Positions 1-8,629 are shown, counted from the first letter of the stretch. The stretch: 64,000 nucleotides of DNA from Nostoc sp. UHCC 0302 (GCF_038096175.1 NZ_CP151099.1:7232001-7296000); one strand, 5' to 3'. Numbers and translations are program-made. Notes: a model not told the origin generated them from the sequence alone.

Positions 1-413
1 GTATCATCACTACGCCAGGAATGTTCGTGACGATCGCAATGGCGATTGGTTTACTAACCACTGAACCGGATGTTCTCAAAGAAAGTTGGCTGCACATCAA
101 GCTGCTGTTTGTTGCCATACTAGTAGGTTATCATCATTACTGCGCTCGTTTGATGAAGAAGTTAGCGAAAGATGAGTGTCAATGGAGTAGTCAGCAATTA
201 CGTGCTTTAAATGAAGCACCTACAGTTATGTTGGTGGTGATTGTATTACTAGCTGTGTTTAAGAATAATCTACCTACGGATCTCACAGCTTGGGGTATTT
301 TCGCCATGATAATTTTTATGGCAGTTACAATCCAACTTTACGCCAAAAAACGCAAGCGTGATCAAGAAAAGCTGACGGCACAGATTGGACAAGTTCCACA
401 AGAACAAAGTTAG
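1..413 (+). CDS. hemJ: HemJ protoporphyrinogen oxidase, C-terminal part (5' truncated by window)
   Basis: Membrane protein of the HemJ family (UPF0093, once listed as CopD-like), which oxidises protoporphyrinogen IX to protoporphyrin IX in the haem and chlorophyll pathway of most cyanobacteria. The frame is already open at base 3 (codons read I-I-T-T-P-G before the first internal Met at 21), so the gene starts upstream of the window. The visible ~137 residues show three hydrophobic segments, the family string W-L-H-I-K-L, the H-H-Y-x-x-R-L-M-K motif, and LNEAPTVMLVVIVLLAVFKN typical of cyanobacterial HemJ. The basic, Gln-rich tail is poorly conserved. A hairpin lies just past the stop. Identity is by remembered family motifs; the N-terminal histidine motif is not visible. 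Confidence 0.85.
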   Translation, partial: IITTPGMFVTIAMAIGLLTTEPDVLKESWLHIKLLFVAILVGYHHYCARLMKKLAKDECQWSSQQLRALNEAPTVMLVVIVLLAVFKNNLPTDLTAWGIFAMIIFMAVTIQLYAKKRKRDQEKLTAQIGQVPQEQS

Positions 414-422
414 ACAAGATCA

Positions 423-470
423 CCTGAGATGTCATACATTAATAATTTTTAAAAGTATTGATATCTCAGG
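423..470 (+). promoter_or_regulatory. Hairpin masking the ribosome site of a tiny ORF
   Basis: Bases 423-434 pair with 459-470 (12 pairs, one G-U) around a 24-nt AT-rich loop. The 3' arm ends in CAGG, the only Shine-Dalgarno-like sequence before the ATG at 478, so the folded RNA would hide it. It could equally be a weak transcription end for hemJ, though no U-tract follows. Confidence 0.45.
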
Positions 471-477
471 CGTAAAT

Positions 478-558
478 ATGAGCCATCAGCCCTTAGCTAA
501 ATCCCGTTCACTGTGGCGAGTAATTCTCTTGCTTGTTGTTAGCATTATGCTGTACTAA
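478..558 (+). CDS. Putative 26-residue single-span membrane peptide
   Basis: ATG AGC CAT ... TAA encodes 26 residues: a basic N-terminus (MSHQPLAKSRSLWR) followed by a strongly hydrophobic stretch (VILLLVVSIMLY) up to the stop. This N-in, single-helix architecture is common for small cyanobacterial membrane peptides. It begins 7 nt after the hairpin at 423-470. I do not recognise a family. The coding claim rests on architecture alone. Confidence 0.35.
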   Translation: MSHQPLAKSRSLWRVILLLVVSIMLY

Positions 559-768
559 ACTTGGTAGAAATGAATTATTCAAGAAAAATTTTTGGATTTT
601 TGATTTCAGATTAAAAGCCTTTACCGCAAGGCTATTCTGATAATCCCAGATAATCTAATGTATTCCTAGCTTAACAGATGTAACGTTTTATAATCTTAAA
701 TTATTACATACGTTGATTAAGTGGAACGCACCTTTCTTTTTTGTAATAGCAAGGGAGGTAAACCCAGA

Positions 769-1632
769 ATGGAAAATCAGCAATTATTGAGTAATCGAGT
801 GGGCATACTGGCTACAATGCATCAAAAAGAAAGAGTGATTGCCCCTTTATTAGAACAGGAATTAGGAATTAAAGTTATAGTACCTCATGACTTTAATACT
901 GATGTTTTTGGAACATTTACTAGAGAAGTAAAACGCCCTGTAACCCAAATAGCAGCAGCAAGATTAAAAGCTGAAAAAGCACTAGAAAGTACAGGTGAAA
1001 CTTTAGCGATCGCTAGTGAGGGTAGTTTTGTACCTCATCCTAGCTTCCCTTTTATTTACTCTAACAGAGAAATTATTATTTTATTAGATAAAGTAAACAA
1101 TCTAGAAATTATTGGAGAAGAATTTTCTCTTGAAACCAATTTTAATTATCAGGTAGTAGAAAATCTAGAAGAAGTAAATGATTTTGCTAAAAAAGTTGGT
1201 TTTCCTGAACATGGTATAGTAATTAGATTTGAGCAGACAGCCCAAAAGCAAACTGAGATTATCAAAGGTATAATTACAGAAGAAAAACTGTTAGAAGCTG
1301 TTAATTATGCCTGGAATAATTCTCCAGATAGCAAAGTGTATCTTGAAACAGATATGCGGGCGCTTTATAATCCCACACGCATGAAAAATATAGAAAAAGC
1401 TACCTATGACTTGGTAAGAAAATTTAACAGCCAATGCCCAAAGTGTGCAGAACCTGGTTTTACAATAACTAAAAATATTAAAGGATTGCCCTGTGCAATT
1501 TGTTATTTACCTACTCCTTTGACTCGTTCAGTAATTTCTCAATGCAAAAAATGTCATTTTATTCAAGAGCAATTATTTCCTGAAGGTAAAGATTTTGCCG
1601 ATCCAGCCCAATGTACTTACTGTAATCCTTAA
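769..1632 (+). CDS. DUF6671 family protein with C-terminal zinc-ribbon cysteines
   Basis: Unknown-function protein (287 residues) resembling the cyanobacterial DUF6671 family. The start is placed at ATG 769 rather than the upstream GTG at 721, because AGGGAGGT at 752-759 sits about 9 nt before it. The N-terminal part has the family pattern VGILATMHQKERVIAPLLE, a central SEGSFVPHPSFPFIYSNRE block and a KVYLETDMRALYNPTR block. The C-terminal quarter has four CxxC pairs (CPKC, CAIC, CKKC, CTYC), suggesting two zinc ribbons and hence nucleic-acid or protein binding. That role is inference. It stands alone, followed by repeat DNA of opposite polarity. Confidence 0.7.
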   Translation: MENQQLLSNRVGILATMHQKERVIAPLLEQELGIKVIVPHDFNTDVFGTFTREVKRPVTQIAAARLKAEKALESTGETLAIASEGSFVPHPSFPFIYSNREIIILLDKVNNLEIIGEEFSLETNFNYQVVENLEEVNDFAKKVGFPEHGIVIRFEQTAQKQTEIIKGIITEEKLLEAVNYAWNNSPDSKVYLETDMRALYNPTRMKNIEKATYDLVRKFNSQCPKCAEPGFTITKNIKGLPCAICYLPTPLTRSVISQCKKCHFIQEQLFPEGKDFADPAQCTYCNP

Positions 1633-1673
1633 GCCTCTGTACACCAGAATATAAGTATTTTCGATTTTATAGA

Positions 1674-1795
1674 TAAAATCCCCCTGCTATATAAAAACAT
1701 GGGGGATTTATAGCTAAAGTCCGGTAGGGTAATCGGGCTACTTAAGTATTTAATATTTATGTCACCTATCTTTATTCCTCCTGAAGATAGAGAAA
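1674..1795 (-). ncRNA. Candidate small RNA unit 2 of a tandem pair
   Basis: The second unit repeats the same order on the minus strand: AGGAGG loop, CCCGATTACCCTACCGGACT stretch, then a 9-bp stem (1676-1684 with 1701-1709) followed by ATTTTATC. The terminator stem sequence differs wholly from unit 1 while the position is kept, which suggests constraint on structure rather than on sequence. The weaker T-tract leaves room for this being only a degenerate repeat copy. Confidence 0.33.
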
Positions 1796-1825
1796 TATCT
1801 TATTAAAATTATCAGTTTGTATCTT

Positions 1826-1945
1826 AAAAAAAAACCCTATTGCTACCAATAGGGGCATATTATATTAAAGTTCGTCAGGTGATCGGAACATCTATTTATT
1901 CTGTATTTATGCTTTTGATCTTTATTCCTCCTGAAGATATATAAA
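1826..1945 (-). ncRNA. Candidate small RNA unit 1 of a tandem pair
   Basis: Read on the minus strand the unit has a small stem (ATCTT/AAGAT) with AGGAGG exposed in its loop, then a conserved CCGATCACCTGACGAACTTTA stretch, then a textbook intrinsic terminator: CCCTATTG, loop GTAG, CAATAGGG, followed by nine T. No convincing ORF follows the AGGAGG. The polarity comes from the T-tract. Repeated sRNA arrays are known in Nostocales (NsiR1 upstream of hetF), but I cannot assign this to that family. Confidence 0.4.
1835..1854 (-). terminator. Intrinsic terminator (minus strand) of repeat unit 1
   Basis: An 8-bp perfect stem, CCCTATTG (1835-1842) with CAATAGGG (1847-1854), and a 4-nt loop. Nine A on the plus strand (1826-1834) give a T9 tract on the minus strand. 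Confidence 0.75.
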
Positions 1946-2084
1946 CACATTAACAAAATATTGATGATTGTATATTTAATTACATCAAAGTAAATATTAG
2001 GAGAAAATATACAGTAGGTTGCAAGTTAATGAAGTGCATATTTTCAACTTAAAAGCCAGATAAAGAGCCAATTTACTTCTGACT

Positions 2085-2126
2085 CACCTCGGCTAAGCTC
2101 GGTGGTCGCCGAGCGTAGCCGAGGTG
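2085..2126. repeat. GC-rich 18-bp palindromic repeat
   Basis: Arms 2085-2102 and 2109-2126 (CACCTCGGCTA...) pair over 18 positions with one mismatch and a 6-nt loop. The base composition is far richer in GC than the flanks. It resembles the dispersed palindromes found elsewhere in the window and in Nostocales genomes. Confidence 0.7.
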
Positions 2127-2275
2127 CGACCACCTGATTCCTGAATTCTGCTGTATGACTAATCAAACTTGTAAAACGCAATTATAGTAAGTATTTTTAT
2201 ATATGGAAGTTCCGAGTTCTCAGGTTAATGTCTTTTTTCACTTCAGCCTGATTTAATAAATCAATTTCACAACCG

Positions 2276-4489
2276 TTAGGCTGCTTTACAAAATTGTTGC
2301 TGGATAGGTAGTTTAATTATGAACTCACTTCCTTGACCAAGGGTAGAGAAACACTCGAATTTACCGCCATGTTTTTCAATAATAATTTGATAGCTGATTG
2401 CCATACCCATGCCAGTCCCTTTGCCTACAACTTTGGTAGTGAAGAAAGGATCGAATATTCGGTTTTTAACCTGTTCTGGCATTCCTAGCCCGTTATCAGC
2501 GATCGCAATTTCTACCCACTGCGAATTATTAACTGAGGTACGAATATTAATTCGACCGGGATTTTCTTTTATCTGTTCATAGGTGCGTTGGGCATTTGCG
2601 TCCTCTAAGGCATCGATTGCATTTACTAGAACATTCATCAAGACTTGATTGAGTTGTCCAGCGTAGCATTCTACTTGGGGCAAGTTACCATAATCTCGAA
2701 TTATTTCAATTGCTGGATATTCTGGTTTGTCTTTGAGCCGATATTGAAGAATCAACAGTGTACTTTCAATACCTTCATGAATGTCAACTGCTTTAAATTC
2801 TGCTTCATCCATGCGTGAAAAGTTCCGCAGTGATAAGACTATGTTGCGAATTCGGTCAGTCCCCATTTTCATTGAAGACAGCATCTTCTGTAAATCCTCA
2901 ACGAGGAACTCCAGATCAATTTCGTCTGCCAATGCTGCAATTTCTGGATCATCACTAGAATGACGTTGCTGATAAAGATAGATCATCCGCAACAAATCTT
3001 GAGTGTATTCGTTTAGGTGACTAATGTTGCCATGAATAAAGTTCACTGGGTTGTTGATTTCATGTGCCACCCCTGCTACTAGTTGACCGAGACTAGACAT
3101 CTTTTCACTCTGAACAACTTGTGCTTGGGTACGCTGCAACTCACTCAATGTAGTTTTGAGTTCGGCTGTACGTTCTTCCACTCGGTTTTCTAGTTCTGCC
3201 TTACTATTTTCTAGGGCGGTAAAGGATTGTTGCAATTGCCCTGCCATGTAATTAAAAGAATGAGCGAGTGTGTTGAGTTCTTGGATATTGCTGACATCCA
3301 CTACTTGGTTTAAGTTGCCGGATGCCATTACTTGACTTGCTCGGTTCAATCGCAGAATCGGATGTATAATCCAGCCGGATGTGAAGTAGCCCATAACAGT
3401 TGCTACAGCCAATGCTCCTAAACAAAGCAAAATCGTAGTATGGGTGTTAGCATCGATTTGTGCCATAAAAGCCTGTTCTGGTACACTAACCACTACTAGC
3501 CAATCCAGCCCATATTGGTCACGCCAAGGAGTGACATATACAAAATGCGGTTTCCCTTGCCAATCCAGCTTAAGTTTTTTCGGTTTGGTAATGGATTGGA
3601 ATCCCTTGAAGTTCTGCTCTATTTGTTTGGCAATACCTTGAACTGTCGGATCTTTACTTTCTGTAGCTTTCAACCGTTGAATATTGTCTTTGACTAAGGT
3701 AAAGGGTTGTTGAGTGCTAGAGTTTGCAATCAACATACCATTGCGCTCCATAATAAAAACCTGCCCAGTACGGCTGACATCCAAACGCCGTAAAAACTCG
3801 CTAAGCTTCAACAGATGGATATCTGTACCAACCATCCCCAGCAATTGATGCTGCGCGTTATAAATTGGTTGACCGCCGGAAGCAACGATATATGGATGAT
3901 TGGGATAATTCCAGGTAAAAATCTGCGACCAGACAGGCTTACCTGCTTTCACTGGTTGTGTATACCAGGGCATATTGAAGTTATCCCAATCAAAAATAGT
4001 GATGACATGAGTGCGATCGCCTTGGTTATCGGTGGCATAAGTGTAGCTATTATTCGGAAGTTTAGAACCCCAATCATCGATGGTGACGGTTTTGCCATCA
4101 TAACGTGCGGCTCCTGCCCCTTCACCTGTGGTCAATCCGATACCGATATATGACAAATCATACGCCTGCATCTGTTTCCAAAAATATTTACCAAGGGTTT
4201 TGCGATCGCGCACATCTAATAATCCCATTTGAATTGCATCAGCATTAATCTGGTTCAACTTGTGGGGAATAGATAGATAGGAATTTAGATGTTGATTTAC
4301 CATAGCGCTTGTTCGGTTCATCAACTGGTCTGCTAGATCATTCACAGCTTTCTGTCCATTTTTAAATGACAGGTAGCCAACCAAACCAACTGCCCCAAAA
4401 ATTTGTAAAACAAATGGAACAATTAGAACAAGCTGTAGTGGGAAAGCTTTAATTGAGGTAGAGCGATGCTTCTTCATTATTAGGTTCAA
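2276..4489 (-). CDS. Cache-domain sensor histidine kinase
   Basis: Membrane-bound two-component sensor kinase, 737 residues. Order: TM1 (~16-42), a large extracytoplasmic sensor of dCache type (~50-345; W-x-x-P-Y-x-x-G-x-x-P-I-Y pattern in its second half), TM2 (~350-375), HAMP (~376-428), a coiled coil (ENRVEERTAELKTTLSELQR), a HisKA phosphoacceptor box LVAGVAHEINNPVNF (His ~475) and a HATPase domain with DNGLGMP and GKGTGMGMA boxes. The H-box sequence places it with the HPK4-like kinases common in cyanobacteria. There is no receiver domain and no adjacent regulator gene, so its partner is elsewhere. An ATG 12 bases inside (MKKHRS) is an equally likely start. The signal is unknown; Cache domains usually bind small organic molecules. 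Confidence 0.9.
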   Translation of the reverse strand: MNLIMKKHRSTSIKAFPLQLVLIVPFVLQIFGAVGLVGYLSFKNGQKAVNDLADQLMNRTSAMVNQHLNSYLSIPHKLNQINADAIQMGLLDVRDRKTLGKYFWKQMQAYDLSYIGIGLTTGEGAGAARYDGKTVTIDDWGSKLPNNSYTYATDNQGDRTHVITIFDWDNFNMPWYTQPVKAGKPVWSQIFTWNYPNHPYIVASGGQPIYNAQHQLLGMVGTDIHLLKLSEFLRRLDVSRTGQVFIMERNGMLIANSSTQQPFTLVKDNIQRLKATESKDPTVQGIAKQIEQNFKGFQSITKPKKLKLDWQGKPHFVYVTPWRDQYGLDWLVVVSVPEQAFMAQIDANTHTTILLCLGALAVATVMGYFTSGWIIHPILRLNRASQVMASGNLNQVVDVSNIQELNTLAHSFNYMAGQLQQSFTALENSKAELENRVEERTAELKTTLSELQRTQAQVVQSEKMSSLGQLVAGVAHEINNPVNFIHGNISHLNEYTQDLLRMIYLYQQRHSSDDPEIAALADEIDLEFLVEDLQKMLSSMKMGTDRIRNIVLSLRNFSRMDEAEFKAVDIHEGIESTLLILQYRLKDKPEYPAIEIIRDYGNLPQVECYAGQLNQVLMNVLVNAIDALEDANAQRTYEQIKENPGRINIRTSVNNSQWVEIAIADNGLGMPEQVKNRIFDPFFTTKVVGKGTGMGMAISYQIIIEKHGGKFECFSTLGQGSEFIIKLPIQQQFCKAA

Positions 4490-4918
4490 TTATTAGATTA
4501 ATTCACAACTTTGGTGTAAATTAGGCTTTGTCAACGACTCATTTATCTAACTTAAAAAAATCTTATACTCTTAAAATAGAACTTAAGCTATTTTTTAATT
4601 AAAGAATAATAAATTAAGTAATTGAAACTGATTTATTGATATAATACTTCTACTTCTAGATAATTTTTGCTTCACAAACCTTAGCTTTATATAATCTCAA
4701 ATAGTAATTGTGTAATTTCTGGTAAAAACCCAATTGTTGCAAACAATCACTAGGAATGACTTCTGAAAAATTACTTAAATTTAGACTGAATCAAGAGCAA
4801 AAAGCCAAAGTACCCGACAACTAAATTCATGGCTAGACAAACTCTTGTCTGCCTACTTGGTGGAAAACCTCTGCTAATCTACTTAGACGAAGGGACAAAT
4901 ATTAGGCAAAAGCTCAGT
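4490..4918. other. 429-bp gap, no gene seen
   Basis: AT-rich spacer between the start of the sensor kinase and the terminator of the downstream ABC transporter operon. No ORF with a credible start, RNA gene or repeat was recognised. It must hold the kinase promoter on the minus strand. Confidence 0.5.
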
Positions 4919-4934
4919 TCAAGATTTATATAAA

Positions 4935-4969
4935 AAAGCCCTCTTGCTACTGATAAACAAGAGAGCTTT
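4935..4969 (-). terminator. Intrinsic terminator of the amino-acid ABC operon
   Basis: Read on the minus strand: AAAGCTCTCTTG, an 11-nt loop, then CAAGAGGGCTTT with one mismatch, running into TTTTTATATAAA. It lies about 115 nt after the stop of the ATPase gene. Confidence 0.75.
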
Positions 4970-5082
4970 AGTACAGTATGGTGTAAGGAGCAAACTTAAA
5001 TGTTCACTTTTGCTTAGCCTAACCAATGAATATGACAAATTCGTAACAATAATATGAAAATCATGCGATCGCTTAGACATTG

Positions 5083-5817
5083 CTAAAGCATTTTTTCTAA
5101 AAACTGCTTGGCGCGATCGCACCGAGGATTTTGAAAAAACTCGTCTGGTGAGGTATCTTCTGCTAACCTCCCTTGATCAAGGAACATAATCCGACTAGCG
5201 ACTTCCCTGGCAAATCCCATTTCATGGGTGACAATTGCCATTGTGATTCCGGTTAACGCCAACGCTTTCATGACTTCCAGCACATCTTTAACCATTTCTG
5301 GATCTAAAGCAGAGGTGGGTTCATCAAACAAAATCATCTCAGGTTCCATTGCTAATGCACGGGCGATCGCTACCCGTTGTTTCTGTCCCCCAGATAATTT
5401 AGAAGGGTAGACATCTGCTTTTTCTGCTAAACCTACTTTACCCAGCAATTCTAAGCCCAGATTTTGCGCTTGCTGCTTATCCAACCCTTTAACTTTAATG
5501 GGTGCATAGCTGACATTTTGCAGCACCGTCATGTGGGGAAACAAATTAAAGTGTTGAAATACCATTACTAAACGTTGGCGAATATTACCGATGTTTGCCT
5601 TGGCTTGAGTAATTTCTTGTTCGTGAAAATAAATTCGTCCTTTAGTGGGATATTCAAGCAAATTTAGACATCGCAGAAAGGTAGACTTACCCGAACCGGA
5701 AGGGCCGAGGATAGCAACTACTTCACCTTGGCAAATCTCGGTGGAAATATCTTTGAGAACGTCGAGTTTACCAAAGGATTTATACAAGAATTCTGTGCGA
5801 ATTACTGCATTACTCAC
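5083..5817 (-). CDS. Polar amino-acid ABC transporter ATP-binding protein
   Basis: ATPase subunit (244 residues, normal family length) of a PAAT-type amino-acid importer, the GlnQ/BgtA group. Visible motifs: Walker [11 protein letters not shown]-loop [16 protein letters not shown], signature [15 protein letters not shown], Walker [15 protein letters not shown] and switch histidine IVTHEMGFA. Its start overlaps the end of the upstream binding protein-permease gene by 8 bp, implying translational coupling. The two products together make a complete importer. The best guess is the basic amino acid/glutamine system (Bgt) known from Synechocystis and Anabaena, but substrate cannot be read from sequence. 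Confidence 0.93.
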   Translation of the reverse strand: MSNAVIRTEFLYKSFGKLDVLKDISTEICQGEVVAILGPSGSGKSTFLRCLNLLEYPTKGRIYFHEQEITQAKANIGNIRQRLVMVFQHFNLFPHMTVLQNVSYAPIKVKGLDKQQAQNLGLELLGKVGLAEKADVYPSKLSGGQKQRVAIARALAMEPEMILFDEPTSALDPEMVKDVLEVMKALALTGITMAIVTHEMGFAREVASRIMFLDQGRLAEDTSPDEFFQNPRCDRAKQFLEKML

Positions 5818-7276
5818 TTTGCCTTAACCTCCTTTCTAAAGCGGATGCTCCAAAGGTCATACCCATGACTAGAATGTAGTAGATTAATCCTGCAAACAAC
5901 AGTGGTTCAAAGTAGATATATTTATTTGCCCCGACTATTTGGGCGCTGCGTAATATTTCCACCACACCAATGGTTGACACTAGCGCCGAATCTTTCAACA
6001 ATCCAATAGTTTCATTCACTAACGCTGGCAGAATATTCTTCAATGCTTGGGGTAAAATCACATCCCACATCATCAACCAGTAGGGAACACCCATAGACAT
6101 TGCTGCTTCACTCTGCCCTTTATCAACTGCCTGAATCCCACCGCGAATAGTTTCCGACATATAAGCCCCAGAGTTGAGGGTAAAAGTTAATACCCCTGCT
6201 TCCAATGCTGAAATATCATAACCTGTTAGTTGGGGTGTTGCATAATAGACCAATGCCAACTGTAACAACAGGGGTGTGCCTCGAAATACAGAAGTGTAGG
6301 CATTAGCCAGCCAGGTAAGCGGTTTGATGCCAGTAATCTTTAAAAGTGACAGTATTGTTCCCCAGACTAACCCCATAGATACTGATAAGAGAGTGAACAA
6401 TAAAGTTAAGGGTATTCCCTGGAGGATAAAGGGAATGTCTGGAAGAATTCTCCTGAAGTCGAGATTTAGCCCGCCTTTAGGAGAAGATGTAGTATTAGCA
6501 GTGGTGTTTTGTGAAAACCACTTGGTAGCGAGTTTTTGTAATTCGCCCTGATCTTTCATTTGTTGCAGGACTTTGTTAAACGGTTCCACCAGACCTGAGT
6601 TTTTGGGAAAAGCGATCGCTGATCCACTCGCTGACTCTGAGGGAATAACGTTAACTTCTAAATCTGGGTTGGCTTGGGCAAATCCTTTAGCAACAGTATC
6701 CTCAACAATTGCGGCATCAATTCGCTTAGATTTAATTTCTTGAACTACTTCTGGCACTTTGTTGAGTTGCTTTAGTTGAATACCTGGAACTTTTTGGGCA
6801 ATTTTCCTAGCATTTTGCTCTTGGATAGTTCCCAGTTGTACCCCAACCTTTTTTCCTGATAAATCTTGTGATTGCTTGAAATTACTACCTTTGGGAGCGA
6901 CAATTGTATCTTTAGCTTCGTAATAAATAATGGAAAAATCAACGTTTTTCTGACGTTCTGGGGTAGGAGTCATCCCTGCCATCACAAAATCAGCCCGGTT
7001 TGCCTGGAGTGCCGGAATTAAGCCATTAAAATCGGACTCCATAATCTTGAGTTTAAAACCCAGTTTTTGAGCAAGGGTATTAGCAATATCAATATCAAAG
7101 CCAACTATTTGGCGTTTACCCCCTTTAGTGTCATAAAACTCGTAGGGAGGATAATCTGGCGAGGTAATTAAAGTCAGTGTATCTTTGCCGAGAGATGGGG
7201 CTGCTTGGGCGATCGCACTGATTGTCACAATTGCTGCAAACAGCATCGTCAATAGCAATACTTTTCGTTTCTTCAT
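5810..7276 (-). CDS. Fused substrate-binding protein and permease of an amino-acid ABC importer
   Basis: A single 488-residue chain carries a signal peptide (1-26, ending AIAQAA), a periplasmic SBP_bac_3 binding domain (~32-255, motifs SPDYPPYEFYD, GFDIDIANTLAQKLG, GLIPALQANRADFVMAGMT) and a permease domain (~275-485) with the EAA loop EAAMSMGVPYWLMMWDVIL-PQ. The fusion of binding protein and permease is known for cyanobacterial BgtB and some lactobacterial GlnP proteins, and tethers the receptor to the membrane. With the downstream ATPase it forms a two-gene importer operon. Specificity is inferred as basic or amide amino acids by family only. Confidence 0.92.
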   Translation of the reverse strand: MKKRKVLLLTMLFAAIVTISAIAQAAPSLGKDTLTLITSPDYPPYEFYDTKGGKRQIVGFDIDIANTLAQKLGFKLKIMESDFNGLIPALQANRADFVMAGMTPTPERQKNVDFSIIYYEAKDTIVAPKGSNFKQSQDLSGKKVGVQLGTIQEQNARKIAQKVPGIQLKQLNKVPEVVQEIKSKRIDAAIVEDTVAKGFAQANPDLEVNVIPSESASGSAIAFPKNSGLVEPFNKVLQQMKDQGELQKLATKWFSQNTTANTTSSPKGGLNLDFRRILPDIPFILQGIPLTLLFTLLSVSMGLVWGTILSLLKITGIKPLTWLANAYTSVFRGTPLLLQLALVYYATPQLTGYDISALEAGVLTFTLNSGAYMSETIRGGIQAVDKGQSEAAMSMGVPYWLMMWDVILPQALKNILPALVNETIGLLKDSALVSTIGVVEILRSAQIVGANKYIYFEPLLFAGLIYYILVMGMTFGASALERRLRQSE

Positions 7277-7865
7277 TGACTTGCTAGTTATATAGATGCA
7301 TCCTAACGTAAGTTATTTTTTGTTAAAGACTTGGCAAAATATTCAATTTACTTAAAAGAAAAAATATTAATTAGTTATCAATTGATAATTGAAGATTGAC
7401 TCATTTAAGGTTGAAAACCTTCCCATTTGAACATGGATAATTGACAGATTACAGCGCTTAAACTATCAGCTGTTCACTGTCAATTGTATATTGTCCATTG
7501 CTTAAACTATTTTAACGGTGTAAAGTACAGCAACCAAAAAAACTATTAGCAACAGACTATAGCAGTCCTGAATCATTCGTAAAAATTTGATGTTGTTGCG
7601 ACCCCCCTCCCACGCCTTTCTCCTATCGGAGACGCTATGCGAACGGGTAACGCTCCTGCGTCGCTAACACCAGTCGCCTACAGAAGGAAACTTTCTTGCA
7701 GCGCTCGTTCACCACTTGCTACAAGTCGGGAAACCGCAAGGGCGCAGTGGCTCCCCGATGCCTTGGGGGGACGGCGTTAGCCTGGGGAGAAGTTTGTTAC
7801 AACTCATTTAGGATTGGTATAGATGTTAGTAATAAGATAACAATGAAAAGTCTAATACTTTAAGT
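7277..7865. repeat. 589-bp gap with a block of dispersed palindromic repeats
   Basis: The first ~300 bp is AT-rich with small inverted stretches (CAATTGATAATTG near 7380). From about 7601 to 7795 it becomes GC-rich and carries dispersed elements: CTGCGTCGCTAACACCAGTC followed by GGAAACTTTCTTGCAGCGCT and then GCGCAGTGGCTCC, matching in order the elements at 13225-13290. No ORF is credible. The promoter for the transporter operon must lie near 7277-7400. Confidence 0.6.
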
Positions 7866-8117
7866 TTATAGACGCCGTTTTAAGCGCTTCTCTTTACCAA
7901 GTAAGAAAACTATATAAAAGCGCTTTTTAATAAATGGGATAGAAAGCCTCACATCCACAGCATGGCGGTTAACAGCACGATTCCCAAATACCTTTTTCAG
8001 CTCTGCTAATTGGGTATGTGTAAAGGTAGCTGCCGTTTGAGGAGGAATACGGGCAAAAAAATGTTGTATGAAAGGGTCAATTTTAAAATAATTTTTGGTT
8101 AAACGATTTTTAGGCAT
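7866..8117 (-). CDS. Unknown small basic protein, paralogue of the gene upstream
   Basis: 83 residues, very basic (tail GKEKRLKRRL). It aligns end to end with the first ~75 residues of the gene at 8147-8629: both share FxxxFxxI-P, an AxTFT/N-x-x-QLxxIK/KxxFG block, R-x-x-x-R-H-x-x-D-x-R-x-S-x-P and FY-x-V-x-L-x-G-x-E-R/K-R. It is not a known enzyme family to me; cyanobacteria often carry this short domain alone or before membrane spans. It starts 29 bp after the stop of its paralogue, so the pair is probably cotranscribed and arose by tandem duplication, with loss of the membrane tail here. Confidence 0.6.
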   Translation of the reverse strand: MPKNRLTKNYFKIDPFIQHFFARIPPQTAATFTHTQLAELKKVFGNRAVNRHAVDVRLSIPFIKKRFYIVFLLGKEKRLKRRL

Positions 8118-8146
8118 ATTAGTTTTCCTTTAATAACAAATAAACA

Positions 8147-8629
8147 TTAAAAATTAGGACTGTGTTCATAATCCCAGCACTTACCATCACGCCAAACTCT
8201 GTTAGTGTATTCGCATTCGGATTTATCGTATATCCAAGGAATTGATGTAGGGTTAGACGACGTAGATAAAGGAGTAAGTGAAGAGAATACAGAGAAAAAT
8301 ATAGTGTAGCTACAAGCCGATAGAATAATTAGAAATCCTATAAGAAACAAGATATTGCCAAGAGTCCAAAAAGGATGTAAACCTTTTTCAGAGCGTAAAC
8401 GCTGTTTAGAGCGACGTTCTGAACCTGCTAGCAATACCAGATAAAACTTTAATCCTGGAATTGGCACTGAAACTCTTATGTCTAAAGGATGACGAGTCCA
8501 ACTACGAGAGCCAAAACCCCTTTTTATGGCTTCTAATTGCTCGTCGTTGAAAGTCTTTGCTATTTCTGGGTTTATCTGAGCGAAAAGTTGCTCAAAAGCA
8601 GGATCAGTGTGCTGGGAAATATTTTTCAT
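8147..8629 (-). CDS. Unknown protein: conserved basic domain plus transmembrane segment
   Basis: 160 residues. Residues ~8-80 carry the same domain as the neighbour at 7866-8117 (motif SWTRHPLDIRVSVPIPGLKF-Y, then GSERRSKQRLRSEKG). A hydrophobic segment follows (~88-115, LGNILFLIGFLIILSACSYTIFF), then a Ser/Thr-rich linker and a short, possibly exposed tail with two Cys (CEYTNRVWRDGKCWDYEH). The tail motif W-x-Y-E-H-x-P recurs as a fragment at 9525-9545, in frame with the dynamin remnant, hinting at a third, decayed copy. Function unknown. Confidence 0.6.
   Translation of the reverse strand: MKNISQHTDPAFEQLFAQINPEIAKTFNDEQLEAIKRGFGSRSWTRHPLDIRVSVPIPGLKFYLVLLAGSERRSKQRLRSEKGLHPFWTLGNILFLIGFLIILSACSYTIFFSVFSSLTPLSTSSNPTSIPWIYDKSECEYTNRVWRDGKCWDYEHSPNF

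Larger units (their letters stand above)
1676..1972. repeat. Two tandem ~150-bp direct repeats
   Basis: A 22-base block centred on TTTATTCCTCCTGAAGATA occurs identically at 1768-1789 and 1918-1939, exactly 150 bases apart. A TAAAGT-C-G block (about 1715 and 1866) followed by an ATCGG motif, and a hairpin (1676-1709 and 1835-1854), recur in the same order. The two units are diverged but collinear. Confidence 0.75.

Noticed and set aside
1674-1972. Assignment of the tandem repeat to NsiR1
   Set aside because: NsiR1 lies by hetF, which is absent here, and I cannot recall enough of its sequence to claim identity.
4919-5122. 67-residue minus-strand ORF after the ABC ATPase gene
   Set aside because: It contains the operon terminator and overlaps the end of the ATPase gene in another frame; composition is not protein-like.
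5810-7276. Frameshift joining separate binding-protein and permease genes
   Set aside because: The frame is continuous and the fusion matches known cyanobacterial BgtB architecture.
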